A stretch of 64,000 nt of DNA from Clostridiales bacterium (lineage in GTDB: Bacteria; Bacillota; Clostridia; Lachnospirales; Lachnospiraceae): the NCBI GenBank assembly GCA_020860565.1, contig JAJBUA010000066.1, positions 1-64,000 of the forward strand, given 5' to 3'. The position numbers were made by a program, and so were the translations under genes. This document shows, one piece after another, positions 52,865-62,870 of this stretch (the stretch's first letter is position 1; every line of letters begins with the position of its first letter). Below the pieces are notes generated by a model. The model ran no database searches. It had not been told where the DNA came from and worked only from the letters and a program-made list of their open reading frames with translations.

Positions 52865-53179
52865 ATGAGATTGGCTAGAAGAGTCCGGAAAGAACATGTA
52901 ATGGAGATGTATGAAGCAATCCTGAAACTTGAATCCGTGGAGGAATGCGTGAGTTTTTTTGAGGATCTGTGTTCGCCGACGGAGATATCCGCGATGGAAC
53001 AGCGGTACGCAGTGGCGGATCTGTTATTAAAGAATACGGTGTATCTGGATATCCTTGAGAAGACGAAGGCAAGCACGGCAACAATTAGCCGGGTGAACCG
53101 GATGGTAAACAGCGGAACAGGTTGTCTGCCGCAGGTAATCGAGCGTGTAAACCGGGAAAATCAGGCAGAATTGTTATAA
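52865..53179 (+). CDS. YerC/YecD family TrpR-related protein
   Basis: LESVEECVSFFEDLCSPTEISAMEQRYAVADLLLKNTVYLDILEKTKASTATISRVNR. Confidence 0.9.
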   Translation: MRLARRVRKEHVMEMYEAILKLESVEECVSFFEDLCSPTEISAMEQRYAVADLLLKNTVYLDILEKTKASTATISRVNRMVNSGTGCLPQVIERVNRENQAELL

Positions 53180-53221
53180 ATTGAACAAAATTATCATGAA
53201 AACTTAACTGTTTCTTGTCTT

Positions 53222-53248
53222 GAACACGCCTTGAATCAAGGCGTGTTC
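53222..53248 (+). terminator. Perfect hairpin after the yerC-like gene
   Basis: gaacacgccttgaatcaaggcgtgttc. Confidence 0.7.
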
Positions 53249-53321
53249 TATGTTATAATGCCGGATTGAACAGATTGCTGACAAGTGTTGAAAAACACGT
53301 TTTTGAAAGAGGAGAGGAAAA

Positions 53322-56300
53322 ATGATATTGTACGAGAACACGAAGACAGTTTATGATCTGATCTCGCGTGCGGAAGCGGAATACCGGGAGAAAGTCTATC
53401 TGCGGTATGAAGCAAATGGGGTTGTATTTGATGTAACCTATCAGCAGTTTGCCCTTGAATGTAAGGCGATGATGGCATGGTATACAGACTGCTGTAAAAA
53501 GGCAGGTCGTAAGATCAAGATCGGACTTATGGGAAGCGCCAGCCACCAGTATCTGGTGATGCTGCTTGGCGTGATGGCCGCGGGAGGTGTTGTGGTTCCT
53601 CTGGATATCCAGATGAATGTAGAGACATTTGCCGACTGTGTGAACCGCTCCGATATTGATCTTTTATTTTATGACTGGAAGCATCTTGCTCTGGTCCGGG
53701 GGATGCGTGAGCAGTGCCCGAACTGCAGGGGTGTCTTTTCCATGCAGCATGGTTTTCATGTGCCATGCTTTGACAACATCATGTCCGGTTATATCGGACG
53801 CAGTGTCGAGCCGGAGATCTGCGAGGATGATCTGGCGATGATTCTCTTTACGTCCGGGACGACCGGCAGAGGAAAGGGCGTTATGCTTTCCCAGAGAAAC
53901 CTGATTGACAATACATTTTCCAATACGGATGAATACGCGAAGAATGAGGTATATCTGAACATTCTGCCGATTCATCATGTATTCTGTATTAATGGGGATG
54001 TTCTTCCGGTTATGCGGTACGGCGCGACGGTTTGTTTAAACGGAGAGATGTCGCAGCTGGCGGCGCATATTCAGGTATTCCAGCCGTCTGCGATCCGTAT
54101 GGTTCCGATGGTGGCGAAATCTCTTTATAACCGGATTGCGCTTTTGAGCAGGCAGGATCCGAAACGCTCGATCAATGAGATTCGATCGGAGGTGCTGGGA
54201 GGTCATTTACACCGGATTATCTGCGGAGGCGGATATCTGACACCGGAGCTGGCAGCCAATTATCAGCGCCTGGGTATTTCCATCGCGCAGGGCTATGGGA
54301 TGTCAGAGTGCTCTCCGGTTATCTCTGCAGTCGACTGGAAGCGTCCGGATAAGGTGGCTTCGGTCGGTAAGATTGTTGATCGCTGTGAGGTACGGATTGT
54401 TGACGGAGAGATTCAGGTGAAAAGTCCGTCGGTCATGATGGGATATTACAAGGAACCGGATAAGACCGCTGAGGCGATCACAGAGGACGGATGGCTCTGC
54501 ACCGGAGATCTGGGGTATGTGGACGACGAGAATTTCCTGTATCTGACCGGACGGAAAAAGAATCTGATCATTATGAGCAATGGAGAGAATGTCGCCCCGG
54601 AGGAGATTGAGAATCTCTTTACCGATGATCAGCTTGTGGAGGAAATTCTGGTGTTCGGCGAGGATGACCAGATTACAGCAGAAATCTATCCGAACAACAA
54701 ATATGCGCAGGCAGCCGGCATTCAGGACATTCCGGGAGTGATCAATGAGATTGTCGGCAGACATAATGAAGGTCTTCCAACCTATAAGCGTATTATGAAA
54801 GTGCGTCTGCGTGATGTCCCGTTTGAAAAGACTTCTTCAAAAAAGATTATCCGCAGCCAGTATTTCACGCAGAAGAAGAAGGAAGAGGAAGAACTCGCGA
54901 AGGTGAAAAAGCCGGAGACGGAGCTTCAGACCAGGATCTATCAGTGTGTGGAGGGTGTGCTTGGGCATGCACGCTTTGGCATCGATACCGATCTCTATGC
55001 GGCAGGACTGGACTCGATGGGCAGCGTACTTCTGATCGGCGATCTGCATGACCAGCTGAACGCGACGATCACTCTGGCAGAGCTGATGGACAATGCAAGC
55101 GTGGAAAAGCTGGAAGTCTTTATCCAGAGCAGCCAGGATAAACCGGAGGTTGACTATACGAAACAGGACGTCTATCCGCTGACCGGACTACAGACCTATT
55201 TTGCCTATGTGATGTATGGCAATACGACTGCAAACCTGCCGTTTTTCTTTAAACTGGATCCGTCGGTAGATCTGGAGCATCTGAGTGTGTCGATCAGCGA
55301 CCTCTTTGACGTGCATCCGGAATTAAAGGATATCATTCAGAAGGAAGACGGAGTTTATAAGAACTTCCGTCATGATGAAGTCCGCGTGGAGATCCCGATT
55401 ACGCGGATGAGCGATGCCGACTGGGCAAAAGAGAGAAAGACGCTCTTAAAACCTTTCTTATATAAGGACAATGAGCCGCTGTACCATATCGGGATCTATC
55501 AGACTGATTCGGCGAATTATCTGTATTTTGATGTTGCGCACATTATCGGCGACGGGATGACGATGAATGTACTCTTTGAGGATCTGAATGCGCTTTATAT
55601 GGGCAAAGAGGTCAAAAAGCAGGATTATACGTATTATGAGTATATCCTGGATGAGAAAGCCAGAGAGTCGACCGGTGAGCGACAGAGGAATATTGAATAT
55701 TTTGCGAATCTGATGAAGGATTTCCGCATTAAGAAATCGATCCTGACGCTGAAAAACAGTTATGATCTCAAGAATGGGCGTAACGCGGCGGTACATAAGA
55801 GATTTTCCGGTCTGAATAAGCGGGATGTGCTTGCATTCTGTAAAAAGTATGGTGTATCGGAAAATGTCATGTTCCTGACGGCATTTAACTATTGTATCGG
55901 CATTTTCAGTAATGAGGACGATACGATCAGCACCAGCATCCACAGCGGACGTACAGACAGCCGCTGGAACCGCCTGGCGGGACCGCTTTTCCTGACGTAT
56001 TTTTATCGATATACCAGGATCCATCATGAGACGGTGCCGCAGCTTCTGAAGCGGAGCGGCAGACAGATTATGGAGACCATGCAGTGCCATATCTCTACCC
56101 TGCATGCAGATGAGATGTTCTTCCAGTATCAGGGTGACATTCTGAATATTGATGAGATCGGCGGAGCGCCGGCAGAGCGTCAGAAGATTCAGCTGGATTC
56201 GCTGCCGTTCCATCTGATGGTAATGTCAGATAAGCAGGGGTACTATTATGAACTCCGTTATTGGGAGAATCGCTTTGACGCGGAGCAGCTCAAGATCTTT

Positions 56301-56921
56301 ATGATCTGCTATGAGACGATTGTGGAGGCGATGCTGGAGGAAAGTTCGGTACGCCGGCTGAAGGAGCATCTGCCGATTACGGTATATCCGCTTCATTATG
56401 TGACCACAGCGGGTCGTCTGAATGCGGAGGCTAATCATGATCTGATCGCCGATGCCGGAGCGGACGAACCGATCAAGGTGTATGTCTTTAATAAGGACTA
56501 TCGCAAACAGCCGTTTGGTGCCTGGGGAGAACTCTTTATCCTGGATCATCCGGCTACCGGCTGGGTGGATAAGATTACGAATCCTTATGGCGAGGGTATT
56601 CTTTACCAGACCGGCCGTACGGCGCGCATTCTGCCGAACGGAAATATCGAGATCCTTGAGAATGCCGGCCGCACGGTGATACGCGAGAGCGTGCGTGGCC
56701 GTGATTTCCTGGATCTGAACAAGCTGGAGTGTGCTTTGCTCGAGTATGGCGGCATTAAGCGCGCGGAGGCGTATGTCAGTTACTCAGATGCAAACCAGCT
56801 GATCCTGTGTGCGGATATCTATGGAGACGGTACGATCAGGGAAGAACCGTTACAGGAATATATCAAAGAAGTGCTTGGTGAGGCGCTTGTGCCGGCAAAG
56901 TGTAATATTTATAAAGAATAA
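53322..56921 (+). CDS. NRPS-like protein: A - PCP - C - partial A-domain tail
   Basis: A-domain LFTSGTTGRGKGVMLSQRNL, GYGMSECSPV, CTGDLGYVDDENFLYLTGRKKNLIIMSNGENVAPEEIE; PCP AAGLDSMGS; C-domain FDVAHIIGDGMT; C-terminal GELFILDHP..ILYQTGRTARILPNGNIEILENAGR. Confidence 0.88.
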   Translation: MILYENTKTVYDLISRAEAEYREKVYLRYEANGVVFDVTYQQFALECKAMMAWYTDCCKKAGRKIKIGLMGSASHQYLVMLLGVMAAGGVVVPLDIQMNVETFADCVNRSDIDLLFYDWKHLALVRGMREQCPNCRGVFSMQHGFHVPCFDNIMSGYIGRSVEPEICEDDLAMILFTSGTTGRGKGVMLSQRNLIDNTFSNTDEYAKNEVYLNILPIHHVFCINGDVLPVMRYGATVCLNGEMSQLAAHIQVFQPSAIRMVPMVAKSLYNRIALLSRQDPKRSINEIRSEVLGGHLHRIICGGGYLTPELAANYQRLGISIAQGYGMSECSPVISAVDWKRPDKVASVGKIVDRCEVRIVDGEIQVKSPSVMMGYYKEPDKTAEAITEDGWLCTGDLGYVDDENFLYLTGRKKNLIIMSNGENVAPEEIENLFTDDQLVEEILVFGEDDQITAEIYPNNKYAQAAGIQDIPGVINEIVGRHNEGLPTYKRIMKVRLRDVPFEKTSSKKIIRSQYFTQKKKEEEELAKVKKPETELQTRIYQCVEGVLGHARFGIDTDLYAAGLDSMGSVLLIGDLHDQLNATITLAELMDNASVEKLEVFIQSSQDKPEVDYTKQDVYPLTGLQTYFAYVMYGNTTANLPFFFKLDPSVDLEHLSVSISDLFDVHPELKDIIQKEDGVYKNFRHDEVRVEIPITRMSDADWAKERKTLLKPFLYKDNEPLYHIGIYQTDSANYLYFDVAHIIGDGMTMNVLFEDLNALYMGKEVKKQDYTYYEYILDEKARESTGERQRNIEYFANLMKDFRIKKSILTLKNSYDLKNGRNAAVHKRFSGLNKRDVLAFCKKYGVSENVMFLTAFNYCIGIFSNEDDTISTSIHSGRTDSRWNRLAGPLFLTYFYRYTRIHHETVPQLLKRSGRQIMETMQCHISTLHADEMFFQYQGDILNIDEIGGAPAERQKIQLDSLPFHLMVMSDKQGYYYELRYWENRFDAEQLKIFMICYETIVEAMLEESSVRRLKEHLPITVYPLHYVTTAGRLNAEANHDLIADAGADEPIKVYVFNKDYRKQPFGAWGELFILDHPATGWVDKITNPYGEGILYQTGRTARILPNGNIEILENAGRTVIRESVRGRDFLDLNKLECALLEYGGIKRAEAYVSYSDANQLILCADIYGDGTIREEPLQEYIKEVLGEALVPAKCNIYKE

Positions 56922-56940
56922 AAGTACATATATCAAAAGA

Positions 56941-56980
56941 CGAAGAGGTTCTGTTGGCTGTATGACAGGACCTCTTTCTT
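56941..56980 (+). terminator. Terminator hairpin after the NRPS-like gene
   Basis: gaagaggttctgt...gacaggacctctttctttt. Confidence 0.75.
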
Positions 56981-57016
56981 TTCGTGATTCGTATCCCGTG
57001 TAAACGTTTGCAGCCT

Positions 57017-57051
57017 TTAATACTTTAAATTATTATAAATTGAAGTATTAA
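57017..57051. promoter_or_regulatory. Inverted repeat ttaatactt...aagtattaa
   Basis: 9-bp perfect arms, 17-nt spacer, immediately upstream of a -35 box. Confidence 0.5.
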
Positions 57052-57053
57052 AA

Positions 57054-57082
57054 TTGACTTGAATAAGAAAAAGTTGTATAGT
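57054..57082 (+). promoter_or_regulatory. Putative sigma-A promoter of the ABC transporter operon
   Basis: TTGACT-17 nt-TATAGT. Confidence 0.7.
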
Positions 57083-57136
57083 TAATGCAACTTTTGAAAA
57101 AACCCGCTTGCGGGGATATAAGGAGGACATTCGTTT

Positions 57137-58198
57137 ATGAAAAAACAATTTGTATGTGCGGCGCTTGCCGTTTCTATGGTGATGATGACAGCCTGCGGAA
57201 GTTCATCGGGCTCAACTGAGACGACCGCGGCCGCAACGGAGGCAGCAACAGAGGTTGAGACTGCCGCGGAATCCGAAGCAGAAGCAGAGACCGAAGCAGA
57301 AGCAGAGGCAGCTTCTGATGTGACTTACAAGGTTGGTATCTGTCAGCTGGTGCAGCATGACGCACTGGATGCGGCGACGCAGGGATTTCGTGATGCGCTG
57401 ACGGAGGAACTGGGCGATGCGGTGGAGTTTGATGAGCAGAACGCACAGGGCGATTCCAATACCTGTTCGACGATCATCAACAGCTTTGTATCCGCAGATG
57501 TGGATCTGATCATGGCGAATGCGACTCCGGCGCTGCAGGCGGCCCAGGCCGGTACCAATGAGATCCCGGTTCTGGGAACTTCGGTTACCGAATATGGCGT
57601 GGCGCTGGGAATTGATGATTTTGACGGTCTGGTAGGAACCAATATTTCCGGTACTTCTGATCTGGCACCGCTTACCGAGCAGGCGGCTATGCTGCATGAA
57701 CTGTTCCCGGATGCCGAGAAGGTGGGGTTGCTGTATTGTTCTGCGGAAGCAAATTCCCAGTATCAGGTGGATACGGTGAAGGTTGCTCTGGAGGAGTTGG
57801 GCTATACCTGTGAGTATTACGCTTTTTCGGATTCGAATGATCTGTCCACGATCTGTACGAAGGCTGCTTCGGAGTCAGATGTTATCTATGTTCCGACCGA
57901 CAATACAGTTGCGGCCAACACGGAGATTGTGAATAATATCTGTCAGCCGGCGGGTGTTCCGGTGATTGCGGGTGAGGAAGGTATCTGCTCAGGCTGCGGC
58001 GTGGCGACTCTTTCTATCAGCTATTATGATCTTGGCGTAGCAACCGGTAAGATGGCGGCGAAGATTCTGACCGGTGAGTCCAAAGTTGAAGAGATGCCGA
58101 TCGAGTATGCGCCTCAGTTTACCAAGAAGTATAACGCTGCGATCTGCGAAGCTCTCGGTGTTGAGATTCCGGATGATTATGTTGTGATTGAGGAGTAA
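57137..58198 (+). CDS. ABC transporter substrate-binding lipoprotein (TrpX-like)
   Basis: Lipobox MMTAC; YKVGICQLVQHDALDAATQGFRDALTEELG; Ala/Glu/Thr linker. Confidence 0.92.
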   Translation: MKKQFVCAALAVSMVMMTACGSSSGSTETTAAATEAATEVETAAESEAEAETEAEAEAASDVTYKVGICQLVQHDALDAATQGFRDALTEELGDAVEFDEQNAQGDSNTCSTIINSFVSADVDLIMANATPALQAAQAGTNEIPVLGTSVTEYGVALGIDDFDGLVGTNISGTSDLAPLTEQAAMLHELFPDAEKVGLLYCSAEANSQYQVDTVKVALEELGYTCEYYAFSDSNDLSTICTKAASESDVIYVPTDNTVAANTEIVNNICQPAGVPVIAGEEGICSGCGVATLSISYYDLGVATGKMAAKILTGESKVEEMPIEYAPQFTKKYNAAICEALGVEIPDDYVVIEE

Positions 58199-58200
58199 GA

Positions 58201-59106
58201 ATGACAAGTTTGCTGAATGCTCTGCCCGGTGCGGTAGCACAGGGTTTGATTTGGGGGATCATGGCGATCGGAGTTTATATCACGTATCGCATTCTGGATA
58301 TCGCGGATCTGTCCGTGGATGGGACTCTCGGCACAGGAGGCGCGGTATGCATCATGCTGATGCTGTCCGGGCAGAATGTGTGGGTGGCGATGCTGGGTGC
58401 GCTGATTGCCGGCATGATCGCCGGTTTTGTAACCGGCTTTTTACAGACTTTTATGGGGATACCGGCGATTCTTGCCGGTATCCTGACACAGCTTGGCCTG
58501 TATTCGATTAATTTAAAGACGATGGGAAAAGCCAATCAGGCGATCAATGTGGATAAATATGATCTGCTGATTTCTCTGCGTTTTATTAAGGGAGTATCCC
58601 TCTTTAAAAATACGATTTTTCTTGTCGCGGTGATTATTCTCTGTCTGATTGTTGTGCTGTACTGGTTTTTCGGCACGGAGCTCGGGTGCTCACTGCGGGC
58701 GACCGGATGCAACGACCGCATGGCCAGGGCTCAGGGAATCAATACGGATTTTAACCGGGTACTGGGGCTGATGCTGTCCAACGGCCTGGTAGCATTTTCC
58801 GGTGCGCTGCTTGCTCAGTATCAGGGATTTGCAGACGTCAATATGGGCCGCGGTGCGATCGTCATCGGACTGGCAGCCGTGATTATCGGTGAGGCAGTTT
58901 TTGGCCGGATTTTCCATAATTTTGGGTTAACGCTGCTGGCAGTGGCGCTTGGTTCGATTATTTATTATCTGGTGCTGCAGGTAGTAATCTGGATGGGTAT
59001 TGATACTGATCTGTTAAAGCTTTTATCGGCAGTCGTTGTGGCGATCTTCCTGGCGATTCCGACCTGGAAATCCCGATATCTCGATGGGTTAGGAGGGAAG
59101 CGCTGA
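58201..59106 (+). CDS. ABC transporter permease (TrpY-like)
   Basis: GIMAIGVYITYRILDIADLSVDGTLGTGGA; adjacent to binding protein and ATPase. Confidence 0.92.
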   Translation: MTSLLNALPGAVAQGLIWGIMAIGVYITYRILDIADLSVDGTLGTGGAVCIMLMLSGQNVWVAMLGALIAGMIAGFVTGFLQTFMGIPAILAGILTQLGLYSINLKTMGKANQAINVDKYDLLISLRFIKGVSLFKNTIFLVAVIILCLIVVLYWFFGTELGCSLRATGCNDRMARAQGINTDFNRVLGLMLSNGLVAFSGALLAQYQGFADVNMGRGAIVIGLAAVIIGEAVFGRIFHNFGLTLLAVALGSIIYYLVLQVVIWMGIDTDLLKLLSAVVVAIFLAIPTWKSRYLDGLGGKR

Positions 59107-59903
59107 TGCTGGAAGCAAAGAATATCAAAAAGACTTTCAATAAGGGGACAGTAAATGAGAAGCAGGCTCTTCGCGGTGTCAATATCGTGCTGAATGATGG
59201 AGATTTCTGTACAATTATCGGCGGCAATGGCGCCGGTAAGTCTACGTTTCTGAATGCAATTTCCGGTGTGTGGCCGGTTGATGAGGGGCAGATCCTGATC
59301 GATGGTAAGGATATTACGCGGCTTCCGGAATATAAGCGGGCGGCTTTTCTGGGCAGGGTTTTTCAGGATCCGATGACGGGCACGGCAGCCACAATGGGGA
59401 TCGAAGAAAATCTCGCGCTTGCTTTTCGGCGCGGAGGCAGGAGAACACTCCGGGCCGGTATTACGGCGAAGGAACGGAAGTTTTATGAAGAACAGCTTTC
59501 GAGGCTGGGATTAGGACTTCAGACACGGATGACAAGTAAGGTGGGTCTTTTGTCCGGCGGGCAGAGGCAGGCGCTGACATTGCTGATGTCAACATTGAAG
59601 AAGCCGAAGCTGCTGCTGCTGGATGAGCATACGGCGGCGCTGGATCCCAAGACGGCGAGGAAGGTGCTGGATCTGACGAATGAGATTGTTCAGGAGCAGA
59701 ATCTGACTGCGCTGATGGTCACTCATAACATGAAGGACGCGATTCAGATGGGAAATCGGCTGATTATGATGCATGAGGGTGTGATCATTTATGATGTGGC
59801 GGGGGAAGAAAAGAAGAATCTGACGGTGGACGACCTTCTGCGTAAGTTTGAGGAGGTCAGCGGCGAGGAGTTCGCGAATGACCGGATGATGCTGGCGAGA
59901 TAA
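59106..59903 (+). CDS. ABC transporter ATP-binding protein (TrpZ-like)
   Basis: Walker A GGNGAGKSTFLNAI; signature LSGGQRQALTLLM; Walker B LLLLDEHTAALDP. Confidence 0.95.
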   Translation: MLEAKNIKKTFNKGTVNEKQALRGVNIVLNDGDFCTIIGGNGAGKSTFLNAISGVWPVDEGQILIDGKDITRLPEYKRAAFLGRVFQDPMTGTAATMGIEENLALAFRRGGRRTLRAGITAKERKFYEEQLSRLGLGLQTRMTSKVGLLSGGQRQALTLLMSTLKKPKLLLLDEHTAALDPKTARKVLDLTNEIVQEQNLTALMVTHNMKDAIQMGNRLIMMHEGVIIYDVAGEEKKNLTVDDLLRKFEEVSGEEFANDRMMLAR

Positions 59904-59938
59904 GGCTGGCGAGATAAGGCTGCCGGGGGTGTGATGGC

Positions 59939-59974
59939 GGTCCGTTCCTCTCAGAGACTGGTTAATTGGCGGAG
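59939..59974 (-). repeat. Palindromic repeat family 1, copy F (degenerate minimal)
   Basis: Reverse complement gctccgccaattaaccagtctctgagaggaacggacc resembles copy E. Confidence 0.45.
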
Positions 59975-60022
59975 CTTTATTATAGGTATTCTAAATTATA
60001 TTTTAGAGAAAAGCAGATGAAA

Positions 60023-60055
60023 GACAGACCAAAATGAATTTTAGTCTGCCTTTTT
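60023..60055 (+). terminator. Rho-independent terminator
   Basis: gacagaccaaaatgaattttagtctgccttttt. Confidence 0.75.
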
Positions 60056-60128
60056 CTTTCTGTCTGTGGTATACTAAAGTTTGTTTTGTTGCCTGAATGT
60101 AATTTAAGATGAAAGGAATCCATACTAT

Positions 60129-62120
60129 ATGGGGAAGCCTTTATATATTGCGGAGAAACCCAGTGTGGCGCAGCAGTTTGCGGCGGCGCTTGGGATCTCG
60201 GGGCGCCGTGGGGATGGGTATGTGGAATCGGATACTGCTGTGGTGACCTGGTGTGTGGGACATCTGGTTACGATGAGTTATCCGGAGGTCTATGATCCGC
60301 GGCTTAAGAGGTGGAGCCTTCAGACTTTGCCATTTCTGCCAAAGGAGTTTCGCTATGAGGTAATCGGTTCGGTTTCGAAGCAGTTTGGGATCGTGAAGAA
60401 GCTGCTGACCCGTTCGGATATTGATACGATCTATATCTGCACGGACTCCGGACGTGAGGGGGAGTATATTTATCGTCTGGTAGATCAGATGGCTGGTGTG
60501 GATCCGCAAAAGGTACGTCGGCGGGTCTGGATTGATTCGCAGACGGAGGAGGAGATCCTGCGAGGGATCCGTGAGGCAAAGGACTGGCGGGAATATGACA
60601 ATCTGGCGGCCTCGGCCTATCTTCGTGCGAAGGAAGATTATCTGATGGGGATTAATTTTTCCCGTCTGATGACGTTGAAATACGGGCCGACGATTTCCCG
60701 TTATCTGGCCAAGGACCGCACGGTGATTTCGATCGGCAGAGTTATGACCTGTGTGCTGGGAATGACGGTGCGGAGAGAGCGGGAGATCCGGGATTTTGTA
60801 AAAACACCATTTTACCGGGTGATCGGCAATTTTGAGAGGGAGGGTTCCGGACTGGATGGCGAGTGGAAGAGCGTCGAGGGATCGGAATATTACCAGTCGC
60901 CTTATCTTTATAAAGAAAATGGGTTTCGGGAACGCAGACATGCGGAGGAACTGATTGCAAAGCTGCAGAAGACGGAACCATTTCATGCTGTCCTGAACCG
61001 GATTGAGAAAAAGAAGGAGACAAAGGCGCCGCCTTTATTATATAATCTGGCAGAGCTTCAGAATGACTGTTCCCGGATGTTTAAGATCAGTCCGGATGAG
61101 ACGTTAAAGGTAGTGCAGGAGCTCTATGAAAAGAAGCTGGTTACTTATCCCCGTACAGACGCCAGGGTACTGTCTTCGGCGGTTGCAAAGGAGATCGGGA
61201 AAAATATCGGCGGGCTGAAGGGGTTTGAACCGCTTGCCGGATTTGCGGCGGAGGTGCTGGGACAGGATGCGTGGAAAAAGGTCGCAAAGAGCCGATATGT
61301 CAATGATAAGCAGATTACGGATCACTATGCGATTATTCCTACCGGCCAGGGACTTGGGACCCTGCGTTCGCTCTCGCCATTGTCGTTCAAGGTTTATGAG
61401 CTGATCGGAAGGCGGTTTTTAAGTGTTTTTTATCCGGCGGCCGTTTATCAGAAATTTGCGCTGGAGCTGGTTTGTGGGAAGGAGCATTTCTTCGCGAATT
61501 TTAAGATTCTGAAGGAACCGGGTTATCTGAAGGTTGCGGCTGTTGGCGGGAAAAAGGATGCGGATGTTGCGGAGGACCCGGCGCTGCCTGCGCTGTTGGA
61601 CGGATTAAAGAAGGGTATGGAGTTTGGAATCCGTTCTTTCACTGTGAAAGAAGGGGAAACGACGCCTCCCAAACGTTATACTTCCGGTTCCATGATCCTT
61701 GCGACGGAGAATGCCGGTCAGCTGATTGAGGATGAGGAACTGCGCGCGCAGATCAGAGGCAGCGGGATCGGAACCTCCGCCACGAGAGCGGAGATTCTGA
61801 AAAAACTGGTCAATATCAAGTATCTGGCTCTGAATAAGAAGACGCAGGTCATCACGCCGACGCTTCTGGGAGAGCTGATTTACGAGACGGTTTTCTCTTC
61901 GATGAAGCAGATGCTCAATCCGGATCTTACCGCGAGCTGGGAGAAGGGGCTGACCTATGTGGCAGAGGGGAGCATTACCCCGGAAGAATATATGGAAAAA
62001 CTGGAGCGTTTTGTCCGGCAGAGGACGGCTCAGGTGATGCAGCTGCATAATGAGCCGGGACTTCAGGAGTCCTTTAACCAGGTCAGGAAGTATTATATAA
62101 AATCGAAAAAAGGAGAATAA
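60129..62120 (+). CDS. topB: DNA topoisomerase III
   Basis: LYIAEKPSVAQQFAAALG TOPRIM; CTDSGREGEYIYRLV; LVTYPRTDARVLSSAV active site. Confidence 0.95.
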   Translation: MGKPLYIAEKPSVAQQFAAALGISGRRGDGYVESDTAVVTWCVGHLVTMSYPEVYDPRLKRWSLQTLPFLPKEFRYEVIGSVSKQFGIVKKLLTRSDIDTIYICTDSGREGEYIYRLVDQMAGVDPQKVRRRVWIDSQTEEEILRGIREAKDWREYDNLAASAYLRAKEDYLMGINFSRLMTLKYGPTISRYLAKDRTVISIGRVMTCVLGMTVRREREIRDFVKTPFYRVIGNFEREGSGLDGEWKSVEGSEYYQSPYLYKENGFRERRHAEELIAKLQKTEPFHAVLNRIEKKKETKAPPLLYNLAELQNDCSRMFKISPDETLKVVQELYEKKLVTYPRTDARVLSSAVAKEIGKNIGGLKGFEPLAGFAAEVLGQDAWKKVAKSRYVNDKQITDHYAIIPTGQGLGTLRSLSPLSFKVYELIGRRFLSVFYPAAVYQKFALELVCGKEHFFANFKILKEPGYLKVAAVGGKKDADVAEDPALPALLDGLKKGMEFGIRSFTVKEGETTPPKRYTSGSMILATENAGQLIEDEELRAQIRGSGIGTSATRAEILKKLVNIKYLALNKKTQVITPTLLGELIYETVFSSMKQMLNPDLTASWEKGLTYVAEGSITPEEYMEKLERFVRQRTAQVMQLHNEPGLQESFNQVRKYYIKSKKGE

Positions 62121-62125
62121 CGATT

Positions 62126-62797
62126 ATGAAACAGTCACAGATGAAGGTCAGCGATTTATTCAGCCTGGAGCATACGATGGCCAGGCCGCTCCTGGAGCAG
62201 TATGTGTATCCGTGGGAGGTACTCCCGCATATCAGTGAATTTATTTATGAGCTGGGTGCAAAGCTGCCTAAGGGGGAGTATGTCAATCCGCATGAGGGTA
62301 TCTGGATTCATAAGACAGCCAAGATTGCGCCGACCGCGGGCATCATTGCACCGGTGATTATCGGTCCCTGCGCGGAGATTCGGCACTGTGCCTATATCCG
62401 CGGAAAGGTGATTGTCGGAGCGAACGCAGTGGTCGGCAATTCGACCGAGCTTAAAAATGTAATCCTGTTTGATTATGTGCAGGTACCGCATTATAACTAT
62501 GTCGGCGATTCGATTCTTGGCTATCGCGCGCATATGGGTGCCGGTTCCATCACATCCAATGTGAAATCCGATAAAAAACTGGTGCTTATCCATGCAGAGG
62601 ATGGCGATATTGAGACTGGTTTAAAGAAGATCGGCGCGATGCTCGGCGATGGTGTGGAGATCGGCTGCGGGTCAGTGTTAAATCCGGGAACGATGATCGG
62701 CAAAGAGAGTATCGTGTATCCGCTTTCCAGCGTGAGAGGATGTGTGGACGCAAAGTCGATCTATAAGAAGCAGGGAGAGGTTGCCGGGAGAGAGTAG
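62126..62797 (+). CDS. Left-handed beta-helix acyltransferase / GlmU-like UDP-GlcNAc pyrophosphorylase-related protein
   Basis: Hexapeptide repeats IGPCAEIRHCAYIRGKVIVGANAVVGNSTELKNVILFD. Confidence 0.85.
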   Translation: MKQSQMKVSDLFSLEHTMARPLLEQYVYPWEVLPHISEFIYELGAKLPKGEYVNPHEGIWIHKTAKIAPTAGIIAPVIIGPCAEIRHCAYIRGKVIVGANAVVGNSTELKNVILFDYVQVPHYNYVGDSILGYRAHMGAGSITSNVKSDKKLVLIHAEDGDIETGLKKIGAMLGDGVEIGCGSVLNPGTMIGKESIVYPLSSVRGCVDAKSIYKKQGEVAGRE

Positions 62798-62814
62798 ATG
62801 ATGTTTATTTTCTG

Positions 62815-62859
62815 AAAAAAATTCACTGACGATATGGAAATCTGTCAGTGAATTTTTTT
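62815..62859. terminator. Bidirectional terminator between convergent genes
   Basis: aaaaaattcactgac...gtcagtgaattttttt. Confidence 0.85.
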
Positions 62860-62870
62860 AATCATTTTAA

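Noticed and set aside
60141-60986. 281-aa minus-strand ORF opposite topB
   Set aside because: Antisense shadow; no RBS or domain support
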